NCBI GenBank assembly: GCA_937770485.1
Contig: CALJHX010000024.1
Span: 1 to 63,528 of the forward strand
Direction of reading: 5' to 3'
DNA: 63,528 nt
DNA from: an uncultured Verrucomicrobiae bacterium
Lineage (GTDB): Bacteria > Verrucomicrobiota > Verrucomicrobiia > Limisphaerales > UBA1096
Under the pieces are notes generated by a model. The model was not told the origin of the DNA. It saw nothing but the letters and a program-made list of their open reading frames with translations, and did not search any database. The position numbers and the translations under genes are program-made. Of the stretch, positions 1 to 9,743 are shown one piece after another. Every line of letters begins with the position of its first letter. The first letter of the stretch is position 1.

Positions 1-164
1 GGGCGATATTCCAGCCCGGAGCCGGCAAGGCACAGCTCGAGGTGAAGCGTCTCCTTGTCCGAGCCTTCCTTGTTGAGCAGCACGCGCCGCTTGAGTGTGG
101 ATGGAAACGGGTTTTTCTTTTCGTAAACCATCGCAGTGGAACAGGTTGTATTCTCGTCGCTCAT
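1..164 (-). CDS. Sulfite reductase-type flavoprotein, N-terminal fragment
   Basis: The first 54 codons of a gene that runs off the left edge. The peptide begins MSDENTT and contains YEKKNPFPSTLKRRVLLN, followed by GSDKETLHLEL and GSGLEYR. This matches the start of the FAD-binding module of CysJ-type sulfite reductase flavoproteins and related NADPH-flavin reductases, where an LxGSGLxYxPGD stretch opens the FAD domain. The ATG at 164-162 is the only sensible start, and no strong Shine-Dalgarno is visible. There is no flavodoxin domain before it, so this would be the short reductase-only form. The family is recognised from conserved words only; the FAD and NADPH motifs lie outside the window. 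Confidence 0.7.
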   Translation of the reverse strand, partial: MSDENTTCSTAMVYEKKNPFPSTLKRRVLLNKEGSDKETLHLELCLAGSGLEYR

Positions 165-238
165 TAAAAAACTCGGCGGATACTGTGGTAAACAACCTAT
201 CGAAATCAAGTCCAACGGTGCGCTTGGCCAAACGGTGG

Positions 239-1258
239 TCAGACTACCTCGAGACGGCCGTTGTGTATGCTCCGCGCTACAGCATCGGTGAACTCCATGT
301 AATGAGCCCCGTCAGCAAAAGTCGTGTGCGTTACTTCGCGTTCACCCCGGATGGCAGCAACGAAATCTGACTCGACTTGCCATTCGCCGCGCTCCTCGTC
401 GAGAATAGAGATTTCGGTGAGTTGCTTATCGCCCTTGCGGCCGCCAAACAGCCTGTCGCCGGCAAGTTGCAGCGTTCCCTCACTGCCGAAAAGATAAATC
501 GCATCATCCTGAAGTAACGCGGTAATGGCGGATTGCTGCAGGTGCAGTTGCGCACCGTTCTCGAGGTCAGCGACAACGTCGAGGTGCTCCGGTACCCCGA
601 CCGGATGCGGTTCACCCTTCTCATCGGATCGCTGCTTGGTGAAGGTTTTCGCCCGAGCCATCACGTTTGTTGCGCGGCCCACCCAGCGCATGATGGCCTC
701 GTAGTAAATGCCCATAGCCAGAATATTGTTCCCGCTGAGTTCAGTGTTCTGTCGCCAGTGCATTGACGATTGACTATCAATAAAATCGCCCCGAATACGA
801 GTCTCGACGGCGAGTAGTTTGCCAAGAAAGCCTTCGGCGATGAGTCGATGTATGGTCGCATCGGCAAACAGCGTGATCGGGGACGGCACAACCTGCGCGA
901 CCAATCCCGGCTCTGTCAGGCTAGCCTCAAGCATACGATTGGCCTCGCCGGCGTTCATCGCCATACGCGCCTCGGTGAGCACGTGTTTGCCAGCGTCGAG
1001 CGAAGCCAGTGTCACCGGGCAGTGCAGATACGGCCAGGTCCCGATTAGGATGACGTTCGTTTCCCGATCGGCGACCGCCTGCTCCCAGTGCCCGTACGTT
1101 TTTGGAATGCCAAATCGCTTGGCCACGGTGGATGATGAGCTCTCACTGCGGTTGACAACACCGACGATTTCCACGCCATCGATCCCTTGCAGCAAAGGAA
1201 TATGCCTGGCGGTAGTATTGGCCCCTGCACCCACGACGCCCACTCGTACGTCACTCAT
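239..1258 (-). CDS. Gfo/Idh/MocA family oxidoreductase (cytoplasmic)
   Basis: 339 residues. The N-terminus MSDVRVGVVGAGANTTARHI is a Rossmann nucleotide-binding start (GxGxxx). It is followed by the family's characteristic Ala-Gly-Lys-His block (DAGKHVLTEARMA), where the usual Glu-Lys-Pro is replaced by Glu-Ala-Arg. Loss of the EKP lysine, normally important in catalysis, suggests altered chemistry or a binding role. No signal peptide. The start was chosen at the Rossmann strand; its ATG overlaps the last 8 bases of the upstream MazG-like gene, so the two are probably translationally coupled. Substrate unknown. Confidence 0.85.
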   Translation of the reverse strand: MSDVRVGVVGAGANTTARHIPLLQGIDGVEIVGVVNRSESSSSTVAKRFGIPKTYGHWEQAVADRETNVILIGTWPYLHCPVTLASLDAGKHVLTEARMAMNAGEANRMLEASLTEPGLVAQVVPSPITLFADATIHRLIAEGFLGKLLAVETRIRGDFIDSQSSMHWRQNTELSGNNILAMGIYYEAIMRWVGRATNVMARAKTFTKQRSDEKGEPHPVGVPEHLDVVADLENGAQLHLQQSAITALLQDDAIYLFGSEGTLQLAGDRLFGGRKGDKQLTEISILDEERGEWQVESDFVAAIRGEREVTHTTFADGAHYMEFTDAVARSIHNGRLEVV

Positions 1259-1610
1259 CGTCAGGCTGGTAGTCGGTGTATTTGTTGTGGCGACCTCTGG
1301 CCCGGTCCGCGGGGTAGCGTTTTTCATTGGTCGCGAGCTTGGCCTGCATCGCCTGGCCAAGGTCGATGCCGGCGTCGTCGGCCATGAGGAACAGGTAAAT
1401 CGCGATATCGGCCATCTCCTCGGCGACATCGGCCCCGTGCTTGGCCAAGTGCTCGTCACATTCTGCGTGTGTCTTCCAGAGAAAATGTTCCTGCAACTCG
1501 GCGGCCTCGATCGCCACGGCGGCGGCCATGTCCTTGGGTCGGTGAAACTGCGCCCAGTCGCGTGCGTCGCGGAAGGCGAGGATCTGGTTGGTCAACTCCG
1601 CGATAGTCAT
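1251..1610 (-). CDS. MazG-like nucleotide pyrophosphohydrolase
   Basis: 119 residues, the normal length for the dCTPase/RS21-C6 (DCTPP1) branch of the all-alpha NTP pyrophosphatases. The Mg2+-binding pattern is present: EAAE at residues 35-38, then EEMAD at 64-68. The family words RDWAQFHRPKDMA at the N-terminus and NEKRYPADRARG near the C-terminus also fit. Such enzymes hydrolyse non-canonical or excess (d)NTPs to monophosphate and pyrophosphate and act in nucleotide-pool cleaning. It lies 12 bp after the ankyrin lipoprotein gene and overlaps the oxidoreductase gene downstream, so all three are probably one transcript. The C-terminus is acidic (DYQPDDE). Confidence 0.88.
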   Translation of the reverse strand: MTIAELTNQILAFRDARDWAQFHRPKDMAAAVAIEAAELQEHFLWKTHAECDEHLAKHGADVAEEMADIAIYLFLMADDAGIDLGQAMQAKLATNEKRYPADRARGRHNKYTDYQPDDE

Positions 1611-1622
1611 GGCGTAGTTCGG

Positions 1623-2273
1623 TTACTGTTTCTCGCTGGCGTGGCGGCGCAGGATCGCGATGACCGTTTCATCCTTCGCATAATCGAGAACGGTCTTGCC
1701 TCGTTTGTCCTTGTGCCCGATGTCCGAACCCTTGCTGAGAAGCTGGCTCACCAGCTCGTTGCGCCGCATGCGTACCGCCCAAAAAAGGGGCGTCACCTGA
1801 GATTTGTCGGCGAGGTTTGGATTCGCGCCACGGGCGAGCAGGTGGGACACGACAGCATGCTTCTGGCTGCGCACAGCCCATAGCAGGGCTGTCTTACCGG
1901 TTTTGTCCTGTGCGTTGACCTTGATGCCGTTGGCCAAGTGAAATTTAACGGCATCGATGTCGCCGCTGCCAGCGCTGAAAAAGATGTCCCTTTTGGGTGT
2001 CGTGTCTTCCGGCTCTGGCTTTGGAGTCGCCGCGACCACCAGCTTGGGTGCCGGCTCAACGGCCGGCTCCGGCTCGGGGGACAGCTTGACGACTGGTTCC
2101 GGAGTGGGAGACGGCGCTGCCGCCGGCTTGGCAGGCGGGGCCAGCACAACCGATGATGATTTCTTGCTGTCGGAGGAGGGTTCGGGGGTTGTGGTTTGCT
2201 CCGGGGCTTGGGAGCCGCACCCGGCCAAGCCGAGTGTCAGCAACAGATTCAGGATGAAAAATCGCGCTTTCAT
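1623..2273 (-). CDS. Ankyrin-repeat lipoprotein
   Basis: 216 residues. The signal peptide ends in a lipobox (LGLAGC, Cys19), so the protein should be lipidated and membrane-anchored. Residues about 20-95 are a Pro/Ser/Glu-rich linker with repeated PEP and PKP motifs, typical of a periplasmic spacer. Residues about 97-210 form three to four ankyrin repeats (for example DKTGKTALLWAV and KSQVTPLFWAV), a protein-binding scaffold. It is the first gene of a three-gene minus-strand run, with a pyrophosphohydrolase 12 bp downstream. The partner is unknown. Confidence 0.85.
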   Translation of the reverse strand: MKARFFILNLLLTLGLAGCGSQAPEQTTTPEPSSDSKKSSSVVLAPPAKPAAAPSPTPEPVVKLSPEPEPAVEPAPKLVVAATPKPEPEDTTPKRDIFFSAGSGDIDAVKFHLANGIKVNAQDKTGKTALLWAVRSQKHAVVSHLLARGANPNLADKSQVTPLFWAVRMRRNELVSQLLSKGSDIGHKDKRGKTVLDYAKDETVIAILRRHASEKQ

Positions 2274-2329
2274 GAACCGCGGTTTTTACGGAGGACAGCT
2301 TGGCTGTCAAGGCCGGCTTGGCCTCTTGC

Positions 2330-2343
2330 CGCTTGGCCAAGCG
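2330..2343. repeat. Intergenic perfect copy of the 14-bp palindrome CGCTTGGCCAAGCG
   Basis: The only one of the eight perfect 14-bp copies lying outside genes, between the divergent ankyrin lipoprotein and aldolase genes. It sits upstream of the likely fbaA promoter. A copy in non-coding DNA shows the palindrome is not maintained only for its coding sense. Confidence 0.9.
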
Positions 2344-2378
2344 AAAAAAACGGCGCGCAAACAGGCTTGTCTGTGACC

Positions 2379-2406
2379 TTGCAAATGGGCGAAATCCCGC
2401 TAATAT
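2379..2406 (+). promoter_or_regulatory. Candidate sigma70-type promoter of the aldolase gene
   Basis: TTGCAA (2379-2384) and TAATAT (2401-2406) are separated by 16 bases, close to the TTGACA/TATAAT consensus. Transcription would start near 2413, leaving a 5' leader of about 64 bases before the ATG at 2477. It lies in the divergent gap between the ankyrin lipoprotein gene and fbaA. Confidence 0.45.
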
Positions 2407-2476
2407 CCGCCGCCCCTTGGCCCGTTCGGGTCGCCGCCCAGTCGTTGGGAAGGGAAACTTACCACGATTTAAAATT

Positions 2477-3502
<1,026 letters not shown>

Positions 3503-3511
<9 letters not shown>

Positions 3512-3523
3512 AAAACAGACCGT
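3503..3523 (+). terminator. Hairpin at the end of the aldolase gene
   Basis: Perfect 8-bp stem ACGGTCTG/CAGACCGT with an AAAAA loop, overlapping the fbaA stop codon. The downstream T-run is weak (ACTTTCG), so termination may be inefficient or Rho-aided. Confidence 0.55.
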
Positions 3524-3833
3524 ACTTTCGTTGACACGGATTCACTCGGATTCATTAATTCGTGAAAATCCGTGAAATATGTCTCCTTTGGGTTTTCCTT
3601 GTCCGACATTAGATATCCCCTTTTCCCATCTTGCGCTTGCCCAAGCGCGCCCCGTTTGATTCCTTCTCCCTCGAGGGAGAAGGAGGCCGAAGGCCGAATG
3701 AGGGTGAGTGGGTTTCACCGGTTCCGATAACTACTGATGGAGCGTTTTTTTGCGTTCTCCCTCACCCTTGACCTCTCCCGCTGGGGGAGGGTGTTTTTGG
3801 CCAAGGCTTACCTCTGCTTGCCCAAGCGCTTGG
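3524..3833. other. Non-coding gap with intergenic repeat-like hairpins
   Basis: No gene seen. It holds a stretch with repeated 'cggattcactcggattcat' and 'aatccgtgaaat' words (about 3535-3580). Next is a perfect 22-bp palindrome, ccttctccctc/gagggagaagg (3662-3683). An inverted pair follows: gagggtgag (about 3699-3708) against ctcaccctt (3761-3769), ending in a ctcccgctgggggag hairpin (about 3774-3788). Such degenerate hairpin blocks are common between convergent genes in many bacteria; here fbaA and smc converge. A TTGGCCAA copy lies at 3797-3804. Confidence 0.6.
3662..3683. repeat. Perfect 22-bp palindrome between convergent fbaA and smc
   Basis: The sequence ccttctccctcgagggagaagg reads identically on both strands and could form an 11-bp stem on either transcript. 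It is part of the larger inverted block described for this gap. No T-run follows on either side, so it is not an obvious intrinsic terminator. Confidence 0.7.
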
Positions 3834-6800
3834 CTACTTGCCCATCGAGATGACGTCGCTGTCATCGTCGGACTCCACGGCTGCTTCCGGCTTGACCGCC
3901 AGACCACGGGAGTCGGTCGGCTTGGTCTCGCGCGCCCGGGCGCCGTCTTCGTTCCGCTCGGTTTCCTGGAATTTCACCGATACCATCTTGCTAACGCCGT
4001 GCTCCTGCATCGTCACCCCGTACAACGTGTCGGCCATGCTGATGGTACGCTTGCTGTGAGTGATGATGAGAAATTGCGACTGGTCGATGAACCGCTTGAG
4101 CACGCGGATGAATCGATTGATATTCGACTCGTCGAGCGGCGCGTCCAGTTCGTCCAGCACACAAAAAGGGCTCGGGCTGACCTGATAAATTGAGAATAAC
4201 AGCGACACAGCGGTCATCGTCTGCTCGCCGCCGGAGAGTAGCGTGATACTCTGGAGTTTCTTTCCTGGGGGCCGCGCCACGATCTCGATGCCGCTGTTGA
4301 GAATGTCCTCCTCGTCCACCAAAACCAAGTCCGCCTTGCCGCCCTCGAATACCTCGGTGAACAGCTCGCGGAAGTTGGCGCGAATCTTCTCGAAAGTCAC
4401 CCGGAACATTTCCGTCGTCTCAGCGTTGATTTGGTCGATGACTTCCAGCAGCTGCTCCTTCGCCTTGACGAGATCGTCGTGTTGGCTCGTCAAAAAGGTG
4501 TAACGCTCCTCGGTCTCCTTGTACTCCTCGATGGCGACCAGATTCACCGGCCCCATGCGATCGAGCCGATCCTGCAACTCGGCGACCTTCTCGCCCACCC
4601 GCTCCCAGTCGGTCTCCCCGTCAGCAGCAACCTCCACCTTGAGGCCTCCGGAGTCGTCCTCGGTCACCTTGAGGCACTCGGCCTCCACTTCCTGCAAAAC
4701 AATCTGGTACTTCTCCTGTATCCGCTCGCAGAGGTTCTTGGCCATCATGTTGTTTTGGGCCAGTTCCACCTCGAGTTTCGAGCGGCGTTCCTGCGAACTG
4801 CTCAACTCTTCGCGAATGGAGCGCAGCGCCTCCTCGCGTTCCTCGACTTTTTGATCCGCCCCGGTTTTTTGGGAAAGCAGCCCGGCGATTTTGCCGCTGG
4901 ACTGCTCGCGCTCGCTGCGAACAGCCGCGATACGCTGCGTCGAGTCAGAAATGTCCTTTTCGGTCTGTGTTTTTTTATTCCCTCCCGTCTCAATGTCGCT
5001 TCGGCGCTGGGCGACGAGTTGCTTAAGCTCCTCTATGCGAACATTGAGTGGCTCGAGTTGCCGACGGAACGACGCCAGCAACTGTTCCTCCGACGCCAGT
5101 CCGACCTTAGCTTCGGTCAGTTCTCCGTTGGCAACGTCACGCTTTCCGCGCAGCCCCTCGACCACTCCGGTCACCTCGCCCAAGAGCGTGTTGTTGGTCA
5201 CCTCCCTTTCCTCGAGTGAAACCAGCTCAGCGGCCAACGAGTCGCGCTTGCCACTGCCCTCGGATTCCTGGCCGGAGAGACTCTCCAGCTCGAACGTGAC
5301 ACCCTCGATTTTCTGCGCCAGCACGCGCTGCGAATTCTCCAGCGCCCTCAGCTCGCCCTCGCTCGATGCGATGGACACCTCCTGCTGCCGCAGCTCCGTC
5401 TGCTCCTGTTGCAAACCGGCCTGCAACGCGGTTTGCTCAGCCTGCATGTCGCCCTTCTCGCGGCTCTGCTCATCGACGTTGCCGCCCACTCCTTCGAGTT
5501 CCTTTTCCAGTTCGGCAATTTCATTTTTCCGCGCGAGCAGCGAGGCCGACGCGTTGCCATTGCCGCGACCTCCGCTGAACACACCGTGCCGCGAAAGCAA
5601 CTCACCGGCACTCGTCACAAAATCCAAATCGCGATGCTGTTCGCGGCCGCGCATCGCGGCGTCGAGATCGGGCACGATGACCAAGCGGCCAAGCAGCCGG
5701 TCGAGCAACGGCTGAACATCGGCGTCGCATCCCACTTGGCCAAGCGCCGCCACGCCGTCGAACTCGTCGAGCTTAGTCGCATCGATCGACGGCTGTGTGC
5801 CACCAGAAATCAGGTCGAGCGCAACGATGTCCGCGCGCCCTTTTTTGCCTTCACTCAGCGACGCCAAGATCGACTGGGCATCGGTCGCCTGCCGGGTGAT
5901 GACCAACTGCAAATGCCGGCCAAGCGCGGCCTCGACAGCGGCGACGTATTTTCCCGGCACGCGAATCTTATCGGCCAACAAACCAAGCGCAGCCTCGGAC
6001 TCTTTAATGGCTGCCTGAACCCCTGCGCTGACACCCTCGTTGGAGGCCTGCAACTGCTTTAGCACATTCAGCCGCGACCTCTTTTCTGCCTGAAACCTCA
6101 GTAAATCGTCTAATTCTGCGGTCAGCTTGGCCAAGCGTTCCTGCAGATCGGCCAAGCGCTGCTGGCGTTCCTCGACGGTGCCCCGATGGCTTTGGGCGGT
6201 CGATTTCCGATCCTCGACATCGCTGGAAAATTGGCCAAGCCGCTCCCGAAGTTTCGTCTCTTCCTCCTCGAGCTGGGTTTTCTCCGACGAAAGTTTCTCG
6301 AGCCGAACGGTGTTTCCCCGCTTCTGCAAATCGATCGAGTTGATCTCGTTGCGGACACGGGTTAGTTCCTGCGCGACGCTGTACGACTCGGACTGCGCCT
6401 GGCGAAACGTCTCCTCCCGTTGGCCAAGCTCCTGCTCGATGGCATTGCACGCGGCCTGTTTTTCATCGACGGCGCGGCGCATGTCACCGACGGCGTTGTC
6501 CGCGTTGCCGAGCTTGGCCTGCATCTCGGCCAACTCCTGCTCGGCGTCGCTGCGCCGCTGCTCGGCCTGCGCAATGTCTTCGTGCGCCTTGGCAACGTGT
6601 TCGTTCAACTCCTGGATGCGCTCGTGACTAAATTGAATTCGGCTCTCGAGTCGCTCGAGTTCTGCCTGCAGGTTGGCGCCTTTTTCCTGCGCCTCGTTCA
6701 CCTGTTTTTCGATCGCGCCACGCTGCTGCCGCGCTTGGTTGATCAGCGCCTCCTCGCTCTCGATTGTCCCGGTAAAATCATCCGACTTGCCCTTGAACTC

Positions 6801-7565
6801 GCTGATGGCCTGCTCGCATTGACGGATGGTTTCCTGAAACTCCCCGAGCTGATGCCGGGCGAATTGGCTTTCCAGGTTCTGGAGTTCATCCATGAACTCC
6901 TTGTAGCGCTTTGCCTTGCCAGCCTGGCGCTGGAGTGAGCCGATCTGCCGCTTGACTTCGCGGATGGTGTCAGACACGCGCAGCAAATTTTGCTCCGTGT
7001 AGTCGAGCTTTCGCAGCGCCTCTTTTTTCTGCGTCTTGAAGCGCGTGATGCCGGCGGCCTCCTCGAACACCAACCGTCGGTCGTCCGGCTTACTGGAGAT
7101 GAGCTGGGTGATGTTGCCCTGGGCCATGATGCCGTAGCTGGCACGCCCCATACCTGTGCCCATGAACAACTGCTGGATGTCCTTGAGCCGACATGAAACT
7201 TTGTTGATGAAATAATCACTGCCACCATCACGGAAAAGCCGGCGAGTCACCGTGACTTCGTTGTACGGCAAGTCGACTCCGGCCGCCTTGAGTTGATCGG
7301 TGTCGATGCCGCCCATGGTCATCGACACCTCCGCCATACCAAGAGCCTTGCGTTGGTCGGTGCCGTTGAAAATCACATCCACCATCCCCGAGCCCCGGAG
7401 CGCCTTGGCCGATTGCTCACCCAAAACCCACCGAATCGCATCGGAAACATTCGACTTGCCGCAGCCGTTCGGGCCAACAATCGCCGTGACACCCGGCTGA
7501 AAATCGAGTGATGTCTTGTCCGCAAACGACTTAAAGCCCAAGGCCGTGAGATTCTTCAAATACAC
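3834..7565 (-). CDS. smc: Chromosome segregation protein SMC
   Basis: About 1243 residues from the GTG at 7565 (1253 from an upstream TTG at 7595). Family proteins start at (M)YLKxLxxxGFKSFA, which favours the GTG. The ATP-binding head has Walker A GPNGCGKSN, Q-loop region and RxxxR-type N-lobe. Two long coiled-coil arms rich in Glu/Gln/Arg flank a hinge in the middle (around residues 520-680). The C-terminal head has the signature LLSGGEQ, Walker B FCVLDELDAP and the D/H-loop IITHSK. It compacts and separates chromosomes. The protein is longer than usual because of an acidic, Pro/Ser-containing tail of about 50 residues after the head. No scpA/scpB lies next to it. Confidence 0.96.
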   Translation of the reverse strand: MYLKNLTALGFKSFADKTSLDFQPGVTAIVGPNGCGKSNVSDAIRWVLGEQSAKALRGSGMVDVIFNGTDQRKALGMAEVSMTMGGIDTDQLKAAGVDLPYNEVTVTRRLFRDGGSDYFINKVSCRLKDIQQLFMGTGMGRASYGIMAQGNITQLISSKPDDRRLVFEEAAGITRFKTQKKEALRKLDYTEQNLLRVSDTIREVKRQIGSLQRQAGKAKRYKEFMDELQNLESQFARHQLGEFQETIRQCEQAISEFKGKSDDFTGTIESEEALINQARQQRGAIEKQVNEAQEKGANLQAELERLESRIQFSHERIQELNEHVAKAHEDIAQAEQRRSDAEQELAEMQAKLGNADNAVGDMRRAVDEKQAACNAIEQELGQREETFRQAQSESYSVAQELTRVRNEINSIDLQKRGNTVRLEKLSSEKTQLEEEETKLRERLGQFSSDVEDRKSTAQSHRGTVEERQQRLADLQERLAKLTAELDDLLRFQAEKRSRLNVLKQLQASNEGVSAGVQAAIKESEAALGLLADKIRVPGKYVAAVEAALGRHLQLVITRQATDAQSILASLSEGKKGRADIVALDLISGGTQPSIDATKLDEFDGVAALGQVGCDADVQPLLDRLLGRLVIVPDLDAAMRGREQHRDLDFVTSAGELLSRHGVFSGGRGNGNASASLLARKNEIAELEKELEGVGGNVDEQSREKGDMQAEQTALQAGLQQEQTELRQQEVSIASSEGELRALENSQRVLAQKIEGVTFELESLSGQESEGSGKRDSLAAELVSLEEREVTNNTLLGEVTGVVEGLRGKRDVANGELTEAKVGLASEEQLLASFRRQLEPLNVRIEELKQLVAQRRSDIETGGNKKTQTEKDISDSTQRIAAVRSEREQSSGKIAGLLSQKTGADQKVEEREEALRSIREELSSSQERRSKLEVELAQNNMMAKNLCERIQEKYQIVLQEVEAECLKVTEDDSGGLKVEVAADGETDWERVGEKVAELQDRLDRMGPVNLVAIEEYKETEERYTFLTSQHDDLVKAKEQLLEVIDQINAETTEMFRVTFEKIRANFRELFTEVFEGGKADLVLVDEEDILNSGIEIVARPPGKKLQSITLLSGGEQTMTAVSLLFSIYQVSPSPFCVLDELDAPLDESNINRFIRVLKRFIDQSQFLIITHSKRTISMADTLYGVTMQEHGVSKMVSVKFQETERNEDGARARETKPTDSRGLAVKPEAAVESDDDSDVISMGK

Positions 7566-7722
7566 GTCGCGGCGAATCAGAGCCAATTTAGCCAATCGAG
7601 TAAAGTCTAAAACACAATATAATGATGCGTACTATTCTCTTAACCACAATGGGTTGTGCTTTCTATGTGCCATTCTGGCCCAAGTTATTCACCGTTTCGC
7701 TAACCCACAGGCCCCGAACTGG

Positions 7723-7751
7723 TTGACCCCAGGTCCCGTGGACAGCACAAT
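7723..7751 (+). promoter_or_regulatory. Candidate promoter of apgM
   Basis: TTGACC (7723-7728), a 17-base spacer and CACAAT (7746-7751): five of six and four of six consensus matches with optimal spacing. The transcript would start near 7758, about 25 bases before the ATG. It lies in the 217-bp divergent gap between smc and apgM. Confidence 0.4.
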
Positions 7752-7782
7752 CCGCCCGCGCTTGGCAAAGCGCGGTTATTTT

Positions 7783-9006
7783 ATGAGCATCGACTCGGTT
7801 TACTCTGATCTTACCTTGAAGAACGGGGCCAAAATGGCTCTGTTGGTGATGGACGGCCTCGGCGATATCGCCACTGCCGCCACGGATTACAAGACCCCGC
7901 TCGAGGCGGCGGTCACGCCCAATCTCGACGCCTTGGCCAGGGACTCGGCGCAGGGCCGGCTAATCCCCGCCGCGCACGGCATCACGCCCGGCAGCGGTCC
8001 CGGTCACCTCGGGCTGTTCGGCTACGACCCGCTGGAAGTCGAGGTCGGCCGAGGCGTCATTGAGGCGCTTGGTCTTGGCCTGGAACTACAGCCGGGCGAC
8101 GTCGCCGCCCGGGCGAACTTCTGCACTCTCGACGCCGACGGCCTGGTCACCGACCGCCGCGCCGGCCGCATCGAGACCGAGCTTTGCGAGGAGCGTTGCG
8201 CCAAGCTCTCGGCGAATATCAAACAGATCGGCGACGCCGAGGTCATAATCACGCCGGGCAAGGGTCACCGCTTTGTCATCATCTTTCGCGGCGCCAACCT
8301 GGCCGGGCCGTTGGGCGATACCGACCCGCACCGCGAGGGCCTGCCGATCGCCCAGTCGCAGCCGGACGATCCAAACTGCGCCAAGGCGCAAAAAGCCGCC
8401 AAGTTAATTGGCCAATTTTACGAGGCCGCCCTGCCACTGCTCGCCGGCTTGGAGCCGGCCAACGGCTTCCTCATGCGCGGCATCGCGCATCAGCCGGACA
8501 TCCCGATGTTCGCCGAGCGCTACGCGATGCGCCCGGCGTGCCTCGCCGTTTACCCGATGTACAAGGGCCTCGCCCAGCTTGTCGGCATGACCAAGCACGA
8601 GGGCCCGCAGACGATCGAGGAGCAGTTCCAGAAATACAAAGAGCTGTACCACGACTACGAATATTTTTTCATCCACTACAAGTACACCGACATGCACGGC
8701 GAGGACGGAAACTTCGAGGCCAAGACCAGGGCGATCGAGGACTTCGACAAGGCGCTGCCGATCTTGCTTGAGAAAAAACCGGACGTCATTGCCATCACCG
8801 GCGACCACTCGACGCCGTGCGCGCTCAAGGGCCACTCGTGGCATCCGCAGCCGGTATTGCTGCACTCGGCCGCCAGCGGCTCCGACAAGCTCGAGCGCTT
8901 CACCGAGACGCACGCCAACCGCGGCTCGCTTGGCATCATCGAGGCCAAGCACCTCATCCGCCTCATGCAGGCGAACGCGTTGATGTTCGACAAGTTCGGC
9001 GCATGA
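7783..9006 (+). CDS. apgM: Cofactor-independent phosphoglycerate mutase (archaeal ApgM type)
   Basis: 407 residues, the family length. It belongs to the alkaline-phosphatase superfamily: metal-binding start KMALLVMDGLGD (Asp24), the nucleophile region ITPGSGPGHLGLFGYDP (Ser71) and late metal ligands in HYKYTDMHGEDGN and ITGDHSTPC. It interconverts 3- and 2-phosphoglycerate in glycolysis without 2,3-bisphosphoglycerate. The ATG at 7783 gives the MSIDSVYSDL lead-in seen in bacterial homologues. Its stop overlaps the next gene's start (ATGA). A second glycolytic gene (fbaA) lies 4 kb away. Confidence 0.92.
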   Translation: MSIDSVYSDLTLKNGAKMALLVMDGLGDIATAATDYKTPLEAAVTPNLDALARDSAQGRLIPAAHGITPGSGPGHLGLFGYDPLEVEVGRGVIEALGLGLELQPGDVAARANFCTLDADGLVTDRRAGRIETELCEERCAKLSANIKQIGDAEVIITPGKGHRFVIIFRGANLAGPLGDTDPHREGLPIAQSQPDDPNCAKAQKAAKLIGQFYEAALPLLAGLEPANGFLMRGIAHQPDIPMFAERYAMRPACLAVYPMYKGLAQLVGMTKHEGPQTIEEQFQKYKELYHDYEYFFIHYKYTDMHGEDGNFEAKTRAIEDFDKALPILLEKKPDVIAITGDHSTPCALKGHSWHPQPVLLHSAASGSDKLERFTETHANRGSLGIIEAKHLIRLMQANALMFDKFGA

Positions 9007-9743
9007 AAGCTGTCATCCTCGCCGCCGGGAAAGGCACCCGAATGGGCGCGCTCACCGACGAGCTTCCCAAGCCGATGTTGCCGGTCGAGGGCAAAACAAT
9101 CCTCGAGCACATCATCAGCGGCATTGCCGCGCAGGGTGTGCGCGATTTCTGCCTCATCACCGGCTGGAAAGCCGAAGTCATCGAGCAACATTTCGGTGAC
9201 GGTTCGTCGATTGGCCTCTCGATCAGCTACGCGCGGCAGGAGGTGCAGGACGGCACCGGCAAGGCGCCGGAATTGGCCAAGAGCTTCGTCGGCGACGACC
9301 CATTCCTGTTGACCTACGGCGACATCCTCGTGCGCCCGAAAACGTACGCGACCATGGTCGAGCGCTTTGGCCAAGGGGAGTTTTCCGGCCTCATCACCGT
9401 GACGCCGGGCGAGGACGTGACCAAGGGGGCTATCAACTTTTTCAACGACCAGTTTTGCCTGCGGAAAATCGTCGAGAAACCGAGTGTGGAGCAACTCGAC
9501 CAACTCCGCGCCGACGGCTGGCTGAAAGAAGGCGACCCGATGTGGTACAACGCCGGCATTTACATCTTCCGCCCCGTCGTGTTCGAGCACACTGCCAAGC
9601 TACAAAAATCCCCGCGCGGCGAGTACGAGTTGACTGACGCCATCGCGACGATGATCGACGCGGGCGAACCGATTGCCGGCGCAAAAACCGAAGGCCGCTG
9701 GATCGACGTCCGCGACCCCGAAGTGCTCAAGTCACTGGGCTGA
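9003..9743 (+). CDS. Sugar-phosphate nucleotidyltransferase
   Basis: 246 residues. The N-terminus carries the nucleotidyltransferase signature LAAGKGTRMGALTDELPKPM with the GxGTRM loop and PKPM/LPV lysine. Later motifs are LTYGDIL (metal-binding Asp), IVEKP and YNAGIYIF. It transfers an NMP from an NTP to a sugar-1-phosphate, as in glucose-1-phosphate thymidylyl- or uridylyltransferases and mannose-1-phosphate guanylyltransferases; the exact sugar cannot be told. There is no left-handed helix acyltransferase domain, so it is not GlmU. Start and stop of the pair overlap (ATGA), suggesting coupling to apgM. The downstream operon converges on it with no gap. Confidence 0.88.
   Translation: MKAVILAAGKGTRMGALTDELPKPMLPVEGKTILEHIISGIAAQGVRDFCLITGWKAEVIEQHFGDGSSIGLSISYARQEVQDGTGKAPELAKSFVGDDPFLLTYGDILVRPKTYATMVERFGQGEFSGLITVTPGEDVTKGAINFFNDQFCLRKIVEKPSVEQLDQLRADGWLKEGDPMWYNAGIYIFRPVVFEHTAKLQKSPRGEYELTDAIATMIDAGEPIAGAKTEGRWIDVRDPEVLKSLG

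Noticed and set aside
819..1883. Long plus-strand open frame of about 350 codons
   Set aside because: Antisense to the oxidoreductase and MazG-like genes, crosses a gene boundary, and its translation has no family features; high GC on the other strand keeps it open.
3524..3833. Riboswitch or small RNA in the fbaA-smc gap
   Set aside because: The hairpins look like degenerate intergenic repeats between convergent genes, with no gene downstream on either strand to regulate.
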